Of a stretch of 64,000 nt of DNA, positions 37,385 to 45,533 are shown piece by piece. The stretch is from Persicimonas caeni. Its GTDB lineage: Bacteria > Myxococcota_A > Bradymonadia > Bradymonadales > Bradymonadaceae. The notes under the pieces were generated by a model. It was given only the letters and a program-made list of their open reading frames with translations. It ran no database searches and had not been told where the DNA came from. Numbering within the stretch: the stretch's first letter is position 1; each line of letters begins with the position of its first letter. The translations under genes and the position numbers were made by a program. The DNA lies in NCBI RefSeq assembly GCF_006517175.1, contig NZ_CP041186.1, forward strand, positions 5,421,074 through 5,485,073. Reading direction: 5' to 3'.

Positions 37385-38962
37385 CTATCGGCTGGGAAAT
37401 ACAACCTGTTGGGGCGTGGGCGTGTCAGGACCCGACACGCCGAGTCGATAGTTCTCGTTATGGCCCCAACAGAAGACCTCGTTGGCCACGCTCACCCCGC
37501 ACGAGTGATTGGTGCCCACGGCCACGTCGAGATACTGACGGCCTCCGTCGATGGGGCGGTCGGGGTGAGGAATATCCGATCCCGAGATGCTGGGGAAGAC
37601 CGTCCCCAGCTTGTGCTCCTTTCGGCCCCAGCAGTAGATCTGGCCGTCGTCGGCCACCGCGCAGGTGTGGTTGAAGTTGGTCGACACCCGCCGAAACTCG
37701 ACGTTAGCGGCGTTGGCCGCCGGCTCGACCTCCAGCGGTTCAGTGAGGACGTGGCCGGGGTCCAGGGCCCCCAGTTTGCCGGACGTGTTTCGTCCCCAGC
37801 AGTAAATCGTATGCGTGCTGACCGGGGTCGCGTCGACGACCGCGCAGCTCGCCTTCATCGAGGCGTCGAGTTGGGTGAGGGTGGCCGTGCGGCCCCAGAC
37901 GGGACTGTCGATCACGCGCGGCACGGAGGTGGTGGACGCGACGTCGGGCACGGCGAGTTGATCGTTCGAGTTGTCGCCCCAGCAAAAAACACGGTTCTGT
38001 GAGGTCGACGCGCACGTGTGTCGATCGCCGCAGGCCACTTCGACGAAGACCTCTCCCGGATCGAGGCTCTGGGTGGCGACCGCCTGGAGCTCGGCGACGT
38101 CCTCGGTCGCCCCGAAGCTGCCGAGTTGGCCGTAGGTGTGGTCGCCCCAGCAGTAGGCATCGCCGCTGTCGGAGACGGCGCAGGCGTGATGCTGACCTAC
38201 CGAGACCTGCACGAGTCTCTGGCCGGTCGGGTTGGCGATTGGCGTGGGTTCGTCGACGACGGCCTGCGGGCTGCCCAGGAGCTCGCCATTGCCGCCCCAG
38301 CAATACACGTTGCCGTCGGAGGCGATAGCGCACATGGTCGACCCGCCGCCGTCGATCGCGCCGGGCTCGGCGACGAAGGTCGCGCTGCCCAGATTGGTCA
38401 TCGAGACTTCTCCCACCGGGTCCTCAGACGGCAGGTTCTGCGTAAAGCCGAGCCCGAGGGTGCCCACGTCATTGGCGCCCCAGCAGAATGCTTGCCCCGA
38501 GGGGACCACCGCGCAGGTGGCGCTGCTCGACGCGGCGATGATGACCTCCGGTACGATCTCGCCTCCGCCGGAGTCGGCGTCGTCTGTGTCGGACGTGTCG
38601 GTCGTATCGGCGGCGTCGGCGGCGTCGGTCGTATCGGTGGCGTCGGACGCATCGAGCACGTCCGAGGTGTCGGTCGCGTCGGAGGCATCCGATACGTCGG
38701 CCGCGTCTCGTGTGTCGGTCGTATCGGAGGCGTCCGTCGAGGAGTCCAGCGGCGGGCCCGTATCGAGGCGCGTTCCTATCTCGACGCACAGGTTTTGCGC
38801 CTCGTCACACACGTACCCGGACGCGCAATCGGAGGGCTCGTCGCAGGCGAATGGCTGGTTCATGATGTCGAGCTGCTGGTCGCAGCCGGCGGCGACGGCC
38901 AGAATCACCACCAGGAGGCAGGAGAGCTGGAGTCTCGACGGAGAAGAGCTTGAATCAAACAT
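37385..38962 (-). CDS. RCC1-repeat surface lipoprotein
   Basis: 525 residues. The signal peptide ends in lipobox AVAAGC. One short Cys-rich module follows (CDEPSDCASGYVCDEAQNLC), then a ~60-residue Asp/Thr/Ser/Ala stalk. From about residue 145 to the end there are seven RCC1-type blades, each with a Cys-Ala-Val start and a YCWG/FCWG core: GQAFCWGANDVGTLGLG, GNVYCWGGNGELLG, GDAYCWGDHTYGQLG, NRVFCWGDNSNDQL, HTIYCWGRNTSGKLG, GQIYCWGRKEHKLG and NEVFCWGHNENYRLG. Seven repeats complete one beta-propeller. The paired Cys in each blade may form disulphides, consistent with an exported protein. Probably displayed on the cell surface; ligand unknown. 47 bp before the Ser/Thr kinase gene on the same strand. 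Confidence 0.92.
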   Translation of the reverse strand: MFDSSSSPSRLQLSCLLVVILAVAAGCDQQLDIMNQPFACDEPSDCASGYVCDEAQNLCVEIGTRLDTGPPLDSSTDASDTTDTRDAADVSDASDATDTSDVLDASDATDTTDAADAADTTDTSDTDDADSGGGEIVPEVIIAASSSATCAVVPSGQAFCWGANDVGTLGLGFTQNLPSEDPVGEVSMTNLGSATFVAEPGAIDGGGSTMCAIASDGNVYCWGGNGELLGSPQAVVDEPTPIANPTGQRLVQVSVGQHHACAVSDSGDAYCWGDHTYGQLGSFGATEDVAELQAVATQSLDPGEVFVEVACGDRHTCASTSQNRVFCWGDNSNDQLAVPDVASTTSVPRVIDSPVWGRTATLTQLDASMKASCAVVDATPVSTHTIYCWGRNTSGKLGALDPGHVLTEPLEVEPAANAANVEFRRVSTNFNHTCAVADDGQIYCWGRKEHKLGTVFPSISGSDIPHPDRPIDGGRQYLDVAVGTNHSCGVSVANEVFCWGHNENYRLGVSGPDTPTPQQVVFPSR

Positions 38963-39005
38963 TGCGAATCTCGATTGCGCGAGGAGAGATGCCTCGATGG
39001 AGAAC

Positions 39006-39872
39006 TCAGAAGCGTCCGCCGATGACGATGCCGCGACCGTCGACGCTCGGGCCGACGCTGACCTGCGCCTCGGCGTCGTCGGCGGTCACCAGTAGGTAGG
39101 TGCCCGTGATCGCGGCGACGCCGCCGACGATGCCCATCGACAAGCCGATGGTGTCGAGGGTGTTGGCGCGATTCTGGTGCTCCTCGACGGTGGCCTGGGT
39201 GGGGCGAAGCACGCGATTCTGGTCGTCGAACTCTCGGGGCTCGCGCACCTCGTCGCGCACCGATTCGGCCCAGAAGTGCATGCCGACGCCGCCGCCCACG
39301 AGCGCAAGCCCGCCGGCGACGCTCGACCAGGCGAGCACCTCGCGGCCCGACAGGGCTGGCTCGGCGTCGACACTCGGCGTTTGTACCGCGCCACCTCGCT
39401 CACCGCCGCCCTCGGCGAGTTCGACCTCTTGGCCGCTCTGGCAGCTTTCGTCGAGTTCGGCCAGGAATTCACGTGCTTTGGCGTCGATAAACTCCGGCTT
39501 GGGCCGTTCGAGGGCCGGCGCATCGAAGACCTTTTGCAGGGTCTCGCGCGCCTTTTCGCAGCGGCCCATGTACTGATAGGCGCGCCCCAGGTTCAGGTAG
39601 GTGATGTTGAGTTCGCCGATATACAGCGCTTCCTGCAGGTACGACACGGCTTTGGTGTAGTCACCCTCGCCGATAGCGCGCGCCGCCTCGTTGTTGAGAC
39701 GGTGCTGCTCTTCGGTCGGACTTGCGATTTGTCGCTCGTCTTGCGGGGCGAAAGCCTTGGTTTGGGCGAAAGCCGTGGTCGGAGCCGAAGAGAGAAGCAA
39801 GAGAACCGTGGTCGTCACGAAGGCGAGTGCGCCTCGGTGAGGTCGGGTATGCAGACGGGTGTGGCAAAACAT
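39006..39872 (-). CDS. Exported TPR protein with two C-terminal hydrophobic segments
   Basis: 288 residues. Signal peptide with cleavage near TTAFA-QTKA. Two to three TPR helices (about 50-130, EEQHRLNNEAARAIGEGDYT, then LNLGRAYQYMGRCEKARETL). After a Gly/Glu linker come two hydrophobic segments (WSSVAGGLALVGGGVGMHFW; GLSMGIVGGVAAITGTYLLV) separated by a charged loop. The last ~30 residues form beta strands ending GRGIVIGGRF. The ATG at 39872 lacks a good ribosome site, so the start is uncertain. The same layout recurs in the gene at 42538-43413. Probably an inner-membrane or periplasmic assembly factor. 43 bp upstream of the RCC1 gene on the same strand. Confidence 0.75.
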   Translation of the reverse strand: MFCHTRLHTRPHRGALAFVTTTVLLLLSSAPTTAFAQTKAFAPQDERQIASPTEEQHRLNNEAARAIGEGDYTKAVSYLQEALYIGELNITYLNLGRAYQYMGRCEKARETLQKVFDAPALERPKPEFIDAKAREFLAELDESCQSGQEVELAEGGGERGGAVQTPSVDAEPALSGREVLAWSSVAGGLALVGGGVGMHFWAESVRDEVREPREFDDQNRVLRPTQATVEEHQNRANTLDTIGLSMGIVGGVAAITGTYLLVTADDAEAQVSVGPSVDGRGIVIGGRF

Positions 39873-39954
39873 CGAAAAGGCCGTTCGAAAACTATTTATT
39901 CACAGCTTTTGCGAGTATGGGCGGCAGACGGTCGGGAGGCAACCGGAATATTGC

Positions 39955-40734
39955 TCACGCAAACGCGTCTTCGAGGACCGTCTCGAGCATCACGCGGCTC
40001 TTGAGCGGCTTGTCGAGCATCTGCTCGAAGCTGGCGTCGACCACGCGGCGCGCCTGGTTGACCACGGCCGGCTCGCTCAAGCCGCGGGGGGCCTGGGGGC
40101 CGGGGGTATGAAAGTAGTGAAGCAGCTCGAGGGTGGCCGGCTGGATGACGCCCACGCCTTCGCCCGGGCGGCGGCAAGCGTTGCACACCAGGCCCTCGCC
40201 GGTGCGAATGCAGCGAATCTTGTCCATCGTGTCGGCGGGGGCGCCACAGCGAAAGCAGCCGTCCAGGGAGGGCAGGGTGCCCTGGAGTTCGAGCAGGTTC
40301 AGCTCGAAGTGGTGCAGCACGGCCTGCAGGGCGAGCGTGCTGTCGTCGGAGTCGCACAATTGGCGGTAAAACGCGCGCAAGAGCTCGAAGGTGGCCACGT
40401 CGGGGTTGGCCTCTTGGGAGACCTCGCGCACGAGTTCGGTGGCGTACGAGGCGATGGTGATCCGGTCGAAGTCACCCTCGAGAGCCGGGAAGTCCTCGAC
40501 GACGTCGATCTCGCGCAAAAACGCCAGGTTGCCGCTCGACTTCTGGGTGTAGCTCAGGTCGAGGCAGCGCATCGGCTGCAAGCCGCCGCCGAAGCGCTTG
40601 CGGCTGGCGCGCGCGCCGCGGGCGATGGCCGAGAACTTGCCGGTGTCTCGGCCCAGCAGGGTGACGATGAGATCGTTCTCACCGTAGTTGACCTTGCGCA
40701 GCACAAAGGCGCGCGTTTGACGCGGTTCACTCAT
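39955..40734 (-). CDS. recO: DNA repair protein RecO
   Basis: 259 residues, normal RecO length. The N-terminal OB-fold begins RAFVLRKVNYGENDLIVTLL, followed by GKFSAIARGARASRKRFGG, a near-diagnostic RecO segment. The C-terminal helical part holds a four-Cys zinc-like motif (GCFRCGAP and LVCNACRRP). RecO binds single-stranded DNA and SSB, anneals complementary strands and loads RecA with RecR in gap repair. No other rec gene adjoins it; the downstream gene on this strand is the exported TPR protein after 82 bp. Confidence 0.95.
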   Translation of the reverse strand: MSEPRQTRAFVLRKVNYGENDLIVTLLGRDTGKFSAIARGARASRKRFGGGLQPMRCLDLSYTQKSSGNLAFLREIDVVEDFPALEGDFDRITIASYATELVREVSQEANPDVATFELLRAFYRQLCDSDDSTLALQAVLHHFELNLLELQGTLPSLDGCFRCGAPADTMDKIRCIRTGEGLVCNACRRPGEGVGVIQPATLELLHYFHTPGPQAPRGLSEPAVVNQARRVVDASFEQMLDKPLKSRVMLETVLEDAFA

Positions 40735-40761
40735 GCGCGTCCTACTCCTTGCATATTCTCT

Positions 40762-41214
40762 TTATTCTTTGGGGGCGTACTTGTCGATGAGGCGGCCGGT
40801 CGCCGGCAGCGCGTCGGTGACGTGGCCTTCGGCCTGGCCGCGAAGCTTCTTGTAGGTCTTCTTGAGCACCTTGTTGTCGGCGCGCTCGGCCTTGCCGTCG
40901 GTGATGCTCAACAGCGCGTTGGTCGCCTCGGAGGGGTGGGCCGACAGGTAGCGCTCGAAAGTGTCGAAGCTGTCCGACTCCAGGTACTCCTGGTAGAGCG
41001 GGTCGAGGGCCTCGGCGAACGGGTCGAGCAGGTTGTCGGCGGCGTCGTCGATCATGCGCCCGCCCTTGAGCTTTTTGACGACTTTGTAGCCGCCCTTGAG
41101 GGCCATGCCCGACAGCCCCGACTTGCTCTTGACCTCGTTGTCGATGAGCGTGACGACGTCGGCGACGACCCGGTCGCGATCGGCGGTATCAAGGCGTGCT
41201 TTCAATGTTCCCAT
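40762..41214 (-). CDS. DUF6918-like small protein
   Basis: 150 residues from ATG 41214 with GGAG upstream. A longer frame to 41280 would translate intergenic repeats, so it is rejected. The sequence MGTLKARLDTADRDRVVADV, then LIDNEVKSKSGLSGMALKGG, then YKVVKKLKGGRM resembles proteins annotated DUF6918 (recalled, not searched): soluble, helical, often near genes of unrelated function. A GMALKGGYKVVKKLK segment could be an amphipathic membrane-binding helix. Function unknown. It lies 27 bp upstream of recO on the same strand and may be co-transcribed. Confidence 0.65.
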   Translation of the reverse strand: MGTLKARLDTADRDRVVADVVTLIDNEVKSKSGLSGMALKGGYKVVKKLKGGRMIDDAADNLLDPFAEALDPLYQEYLESDSFDTFERYLSAHPSEATNALLSITDGKAERADNKVLKKTYKKLRGQAEGHVTDALPATGRLIDKYAPKE

Positions 41215-41244
41215 GGGTTCTCCAATACATTCGTTGACATAGGA

Positions 41245-41365
41245 GACCAGCGCTGGAAGCGCTGCCTCCAAAAGAGACATTGGAGGCAGACCTTCTAGGT
41301 CTGGACCAGCGCTGGAAGCGCTGCCTCCAAACAGTGACTGAAGCGCTGCCTCCGAAACAGTGACT
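41245..41365. repeat. Short direct and inverted repeats upstream of the DUF6918-like gene
   Basis: A 28-nt sequence (core CAGCGCTGGAAGCGCTGCC) occurs at 41245-41272 and 41304-41331; a third partial copy (GAAGCGCTGCCTCC) starts at 41340. TTGGAGGCAG (41280-41289) is the complement of CTGCCTCCAA (41321-41330), so a hairpin can form. It fills most of the 195-bp gap 41215-41409. Confidence 0.7.
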
Positions 41366-41409
41366 AAAGCGTTCTTAGTAGGCCAATGTATTCCTGTCTA
41401 GGCGTCGAG

Positions 41410-42513
41410 CTAGGCGTCGGGCTCGGGCTCGGCGGCAAAGACGTGCTGGCGGGCCAGGCGTGTGGTCTTGGGGGCCTCGTGGCCCAAGAGCGGCCGCGGG
41501 CGCATCAGGTCGAGCTGGGGCAGCATGACGTGGTGGACGATGCCCACGCCCGGAAGCTCGACCGGGGTGCCCTGGCAGATGCGGCCGAACCAGTCGTTGA
41601 TGGGCGCGTCGAAGTCGTCGGGGTCGGCGTCGAACTGGTCGGCCAGCCAGGCGGGCAGGTCGGTCAGGAGCCCGTCCTCGGCGTCGCTATACTCGAAGAG
41701 CGCGTCGGGCTGGTCTTTCCAGATCGCCAGCGGGCCGAGGCGGTCGATGTCGAGGCGCGCGTCCTGCCAAAGGAGCCGGCGGAGCAGGGCGTAGGGGTCT
41801 TCGAGTTGGTCGAGGACGACCGCCGTCTCGAAGGCGTGCTCGTGAGGCGAGCTCTTCCACTTTTCGGCGAGTTTGGCCGGCGTCTCCCAGCTCGTCGGGC
41901 CATCCTCACCGTACTCGAAGGCGTCGTAGACGTTGGCGCTCCAGCCGCTCTGGGCGTTCTCGCCGAACCAGTGCTCGAAGCGCGCTGCGCTCGTTTGCGA
42001 GTCGTGGTCGATGCGGTACCAGCGGTGTTCGCCCATCTCCTCGAGGAACTCGTCGTGGTTCATCCGACCGCCCTCGTAGCCGCCGCTGTCGACGACGAGC
42101 CACTCGAGATCGGCCAGGGCGTTGCGCACGCCGGGCACGATCGGTGGGCGCAGTCGGGCGGCGGCTTCGTCGGAGACGTCGTCGCGATGCACGAGGATGA
42201 GCGTGTCGTCGAGATCTTCGAAGGGGAGCAAGAGCGGGGCGTGCAGCCAGCTCTGTTGGCTGCGGCCGTCGAAGAGCCAGATCTCGCCGCCGGCGAGGTC
42301 GACGGTCTCGCCGTCGACTTCGAGCGACTGTGAACTGATGTCGATGCGTTCGCCCAGGCCCAGATGGGGCAGCAGAATCTGGTCGTAGACATCCTGCTGG
42401 CGTTCCAGCAGCGCTTCGAAGGCGCTGGAGATGTCGTCGACGGACGGAAGCCGTGCCGCCGAGTCAGATTCGACGAGGCTCTGCTCGAGCAGGTCGGCGG
42501 CGTGGACAGTCAT
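41410..42513 (-). CDS. Uncharacterised acidic cytosolic protein
   Basis: 367 residues from ATG 42513. Strongly acidic, no signal peptide or membrane segment, with many Trp residues (WLHAPLLLPFEDLDDTLILV, HWFGENAQSGWSANVYDAFE). Mixed alpha/beta with a Pro-rich central part. No motif recognised. It lies downstream of the TPR gene at 42538 with a 24-bp gap, so the two probably form an operon. Confidence 0.7.
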   Translation of the reverse strand: MTVHAADLLEQSLVESDSAARLPSVDDISSAFEALLERQQDVYDQILLPHLGLGERIDISSQSLEVDGETVDLAGGEIWLFDGRSQQSWLHAPLLLPFEDLDDTLILVHRDDVSDEAAARLRPPIVPGVRNALADLEWLVVDSGGYEGGRMNHDEFLEEMGEHRWYRIDHDSQTSAARFEHWFGENAQSGWSANVYDAFEYGEDGPTSWETPAKLAEKWKSSPHEHAFETAVVLDQLEDPYALLRRLLWQDARLDIDRLGPLAIWKDQPDALFEYSDAEDGLLTDLPAWLADQFDADPDDFDAPINDWFGRICQGTPVELPGVGIVHHVMLPQLDLMRPRPLLGHEAPKTTRLARQHVFAAEPEPDA

Positions 42514-42537
42514 GATCGGACCGGGGGCCCGGCAGGT

Positions 42538-43413
42538 TCAAAAAGAAATGTGGAGAACGCCGCCGGCGCCGTCGGCGCCCACATACGGCGAGAAGCTCAC
42601 GTCGGCGTTGTCGGCCGAGACGGGCACGTCGGCTTCGGCATCCTGCTCGGAGGCGTCCATCAGCAGCACAGCGCCACCGCCGACGAGGGCGACCGCGCCG
42701 ATCCCCAGGCTCACCCAGGTGATCGTCTGGTGAGTCTGCCAGGTGTCGTAGTCTTCCTGGTACAGCGCGCTTGCGTCCGAGCCTTCCGGGTAGCAATTGG
42801 CCGCGCCCTTGTTCTCGGAGCACGTCAGGTTCGATTCGACGTCGTCGATGAGCAGCGTCGAGCCAAAGAGGGCGGCAGAGCCCAGGCCGACTGCACCCAC
42901 GCCAACAAGCGACCAGCCCAGATAATTCGGCCCGTCGTCGGCCGGTGCGACCTTGTCCGGCCCATCGACAGCTTGGCCGTCGGCGACCTTGTCGCCGTCT
43001 TTTTGGTCGCCGTCTTTTTGGTCGTCGGTCTTGTCGGCGGTCGCTTTCTCTTTGGCGTCGGCTTCGGCTTTGGCCTTCTCGAGCTGGGCGCGGATCTCTT
43101 TGATGTCGTCAAAGCGCCCGTCCTCTTTCATCCGGTTCTCCCAGATGTCGAGCTCTTCGAGGGCGGTGTCGTAGTCGCCCATCGCCTGCAGGGCGAGGAT
43201 GCGGTTGTACTTGTAGATGAGGTTCGAGTCCTCGGCGAAGGCGCGCCGAAGCAGCCTGGCCGCTTTCTCGTAGTCCCCGTCTTGGTAGGCCTGAGACGCC
43301 TCCTCGTAGTACGCGGCGGCCTCTTCGGGGCCGGCAAACGCCATGGACGGAGGGACGGTGAGCAGGCCGATGATGCAGATGCTGAGGAGCTTGATCCGGG
43401 CCGAAATCTTCAT
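42538..43413 (-). CDS. Exported TPR protein with two C-terminal hydrophobic segments
   Basis: 291 residues. Signal peptide with cleavage near SMAFA-GPEE. Three TPR-like helix pairs (about 27-110: AAAYYEEASQAYQDGDYEKA, then RILALQAMGDYDTALEELDI). Then a charged linker with QKDGDQKDGDK and two hydrophobic segments (LGWSLVGVGAVGLGSAALFG; ITWVSLGIGAVALVGGGAVL) flanking a loop with two Cys (LTCSENKGAANC). It has the same domain order as the gene at 39006-39872, so the two are paralogues in architecture. It is 100 bp downstream of the zinc-ribbon Ser/Thr kinase on the same strand. The membrane segments may be beta-hairpin-like because they are Gly-rich. Confidence 0.78.
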   Translation of the reverse strand: MKISARIKLLSICIIGLLTVPPSMAFAGPEEAAAYYEEASQAYQDGDYEKAARLLRRAFAEDSNLIYKYNRILALQAMGDYDTALEELDIWENRMKEDGRFDDIKEIRAQLEKAKAEADAKEKATADKTDDQKDGDQKDGDKVADGQAVDGPDKVAPADDGPNYLGWSLVGVGAVGLGSAALFGSTLLIDDVESNLTCSENKGAANCYPEGSDASALYQEDYDTWQTHQTITWVSLGIGAVALVGGGAVLLMDASEQDAEADVPVSADNADVSFSPYVGADGAGGVLHISF

Positions 43414-43513
43414 CTTATCTATCGCGCGACTGAAAAAGCGTTGGAAGCGTAGGTCTTACAGAGACGACTGCCTTGTTTTCCTACGATAGCGGTGCTGAGT
43501 CAAGAAAGTGTGC

Positions 43514-45334
43514 TCAGCGCCGCCACTTCCGAGGCTGGAACTTCTCGGGCTCGTCGTCCGAATCGTCGTCGGCCGGAGCCTTCGGGCGAAACTTTTTGGG
43601 CTGGAACTTTTTGGGTTCGTCTTTGGGCTCGTCCTTGGCCACCGTGGTGGGCTTGGTGGTCGTGGGACGGATCTCTTTGTCGGGCGACTCGTCGGTCGTG
43701 TCGGGGGTGCGCGTCGGCGACTTCGGTTTGGTCGTCGAAGGTGCCGAGGCGGTTTCGGGCTTGTCGTCGTTGGCCTTCTTGTCGCCAGTTGTCGCAGGCG
43801 GGCGCGTTGCCGTCGGCTCGCTCTCGTCCTTGGCGAGCGCTGCTGCGGCGGGGTCGGCGCTCGGAGCGTCTTGTGCGGCTTTGTCTTGGACCGCCACTTG
43901 CTCGTCTGAAGGCTCGTCGTCGGCAGGCTCGTCGTCTGCAGCGTTATTCTCGGCTTGTTCCACAGCCTCGTCGTCGGCCGGAGCGTTCGCCTCGGACTCG
44001 GCAGACGCCTCGTTACCTTCATTGGCGCCCGCAGCCGCCTGCTCGGTGTCGGGCGTGGGCGAGTCGGTGCCGGCGTCGCCCGTAAAGAGCAGGGCGGCGC
44101 CCACGCCCAGCAGCACGGCGAGCACCGCGCCGGCGACAATCCACTTGGTGCCGTTGCTCGACTTGAGGGCTTCGAGCTCGGCGGTCATCGTGCCGCCGCT
44201 CTGGGGATCGTGGACCTGCACACCGTTGGAGGTGCCGGTGATGCGCTGCTTCTGGCCTCCGTCGAGGTGCAGCGTATCGGCGGTCGCCCGGCGGATATGT
44301 TGCTGGGCGCCCATATTTTGGGTGTGCTGGATATTCTCCGACGAGACCCCCGCGGGCGCGGCGAAGAGTCCGCTGGTATTGCCCACGGCCGCGTCGAAGG
44401 CCGCCAGCATCTCGCCGGCGGATTGGTAGCGATCTTCGGGGGCCTTGGCCGTCGCCTTCAAGACGACCTGGCGCAACGGGTCGGGCAGGGTGATCCCGTT
44501 TCGCGGCGTCAGCTCGGGCAGGTCGTCGTTGATGTGCATGTACAGGATCGACAGCGGCGTGGGCGCGTCGAACGGGCAGTCGCCGCTGAGCATCTCGTAG
44601 AACATGATGCCCAGCGCGTACACGTCGGCCGGCGGGCCGATATCCTTTTTGCCCTGCGCCTGCTCCGGCGCCATGTAGTGGGGCGTGCCGAAGACTTCGC
44701 CTTCCCGGGTCAGCCCACGCGTGGCGCCGTCGTGGACCATGCGCGCGATGCCGAAGTCGAGCAGCTTGATATAGTCGCTGTCGCTGCCCGTCTTGGTGAC
44801 GATGAGGTTTTCGGGCTTCAGATCGCGGTGGATGATGCCTTGCTGGTGCGCCTCGGACAGCGCCGACAAGATCTGGCGAAATACATGGGAGATGCGGTCG
44901 AGCTTGAGGCCGGGCTGCATCATCCAGTCGGCCAGGCTCTTTCCGGGGGCGTACTCCATGACCATGAACGGATGGCCATCGTCGTCGACCCCGAAGTCGT
45001 GCATCGTGATGATATTCGGGTGGGTCAGCTTCGAGACGGCGCGCGCTTCGCGTGCGAAGCGATCCTGTCCCTGGTCGGAGTCCTGCAACTCGGCGCGCAA
45101 GACCTTGAAGGCGACCTCGCGCTGTACGGGAAGCTGCATGGCTCGGTAGACTGCGCCCATGCCGCCTTCGCTGATCAGCGACAAGATGACGTACTTGTCG
45201 GCGGCCAGCTTGCCTATCCAGTCATCTTTCTCGGCATCTGCGATGGCGTCATCGTAGATATAGTAGTGGCCGTCTCGCGGACACTTGGCTCCGAGTTCAG
45301 GATTCTCCCCGTGACACTTTGGACAAATGGGCAT
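43514..45334 (-). CDS. Zinc-ribbon, transmembrane Ser/Thr protein kinase
   Basis: 606 residues. The N-terminus CPKCHGENPELGAKCPRDGH is a zinc-ribbon-like motif (Cys4, Cys7, Cys18, possibly His23). Kinase domain about 48-315: ISEGGMGAVYRA, catalytic Lys77, HRDLKPEN, LLDFGIARM, GTPHYMAPEQA; an RD kinase with all residues in place. A linker carries FHA-like phospho-acceptor candidates (RRATADTLHLD). One transmembrane helix (WIVAGAVLAVLLGVGAALLF, near 396-416) precedes a ~190-residue extracytoplasmic tail, Ala/Asp/Glu/Pro/Thr-rich, ending in Lys-rich repeats (KKFQPKKFRPKAP; EKFQPRKWRR). Upstream of the TPR gene on the same strand. Divergent from the M23 gene across 199 bp. Confidence 0.92.
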   Translation of the reverse strand: MPICPKCHGENPELGAKCPRDGHYYIYDDAIADAEKDDWIGKLAADKYVILSLISEGGMGAVYRAMQLPVQREVAFKVLRAELQDSDQGQDRFAREARAVSKLTHPNIITMHDFGVDDDGHPFMVMEYAPGKSLADWMMQPGLKLDRISHVFRQILSALSEAHQQGIIHRDLKPENLIVTKTGSDSDYIKLLDFGIARMVHDGATRGLTREGEVFGTPHYMAPEQAQGKKDIGPPADVYALGIMFYEMLSGDCPFDAPTPLSILYMHINDDLPELTPRNGITLPDPLRQVVLKATAKAPEDRYQSAGEMLAAFDAAVGNTSGLFAAPAGVSSENIQHTQNMGAQQHIRRATADTLHLDGGQKQRITGTSNGVQVHDPQSGGTMTAELEALKSSNGTKWIVAGAVLAVLLGVGAALLFTGDAGTDSPTPDTEQAAAGANEGNEASAESEANAPADDEAVEQAENNAADDEPADDEPSDEQVAVQDKAAQDAPSADPAAAALAKDESEPTATRPPATTGDKKANDDKPETASAPSTTKPKSPTRTPDTTDESPDKEIRPTTTKPTTVAKDEPKDEPKKFQPKKFRPKAPADDDSDDEPEKFQPRKWRR

Positions 45335-45533
45335 GGTTTCTCAGTCTTACCGCACCAGTGTGCCGCCACGATAGCAACCACGGTGTCGCAGGACAACAAA
45401 TAAGTCTCGAAACCTGCTGGAAGAACGCTGGGAATACGCTCGTTAGCAGGGTGCGCAGTTGACGCGCCCGGAGTTTCGTGGTTTTTCGTCTCCGAGGCCG
45501 ACTGTCGGCGATTTCTGTACCCGAGTGACGTCT

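Noticed and set aside
35614-37404. 596-codon minus-strand frame overlapping the non-RD kinase
   Set aside because: Different frame, Arg-rich, no domain; the kinase frame has all catalytic motifs.
40762-41280. Longer start for the DUF6918-like gene
   Set aside because: The added 22 residues translate intergenic repeat DNA; ATG 41214 has a ribosome site and begins the recognised sequence.
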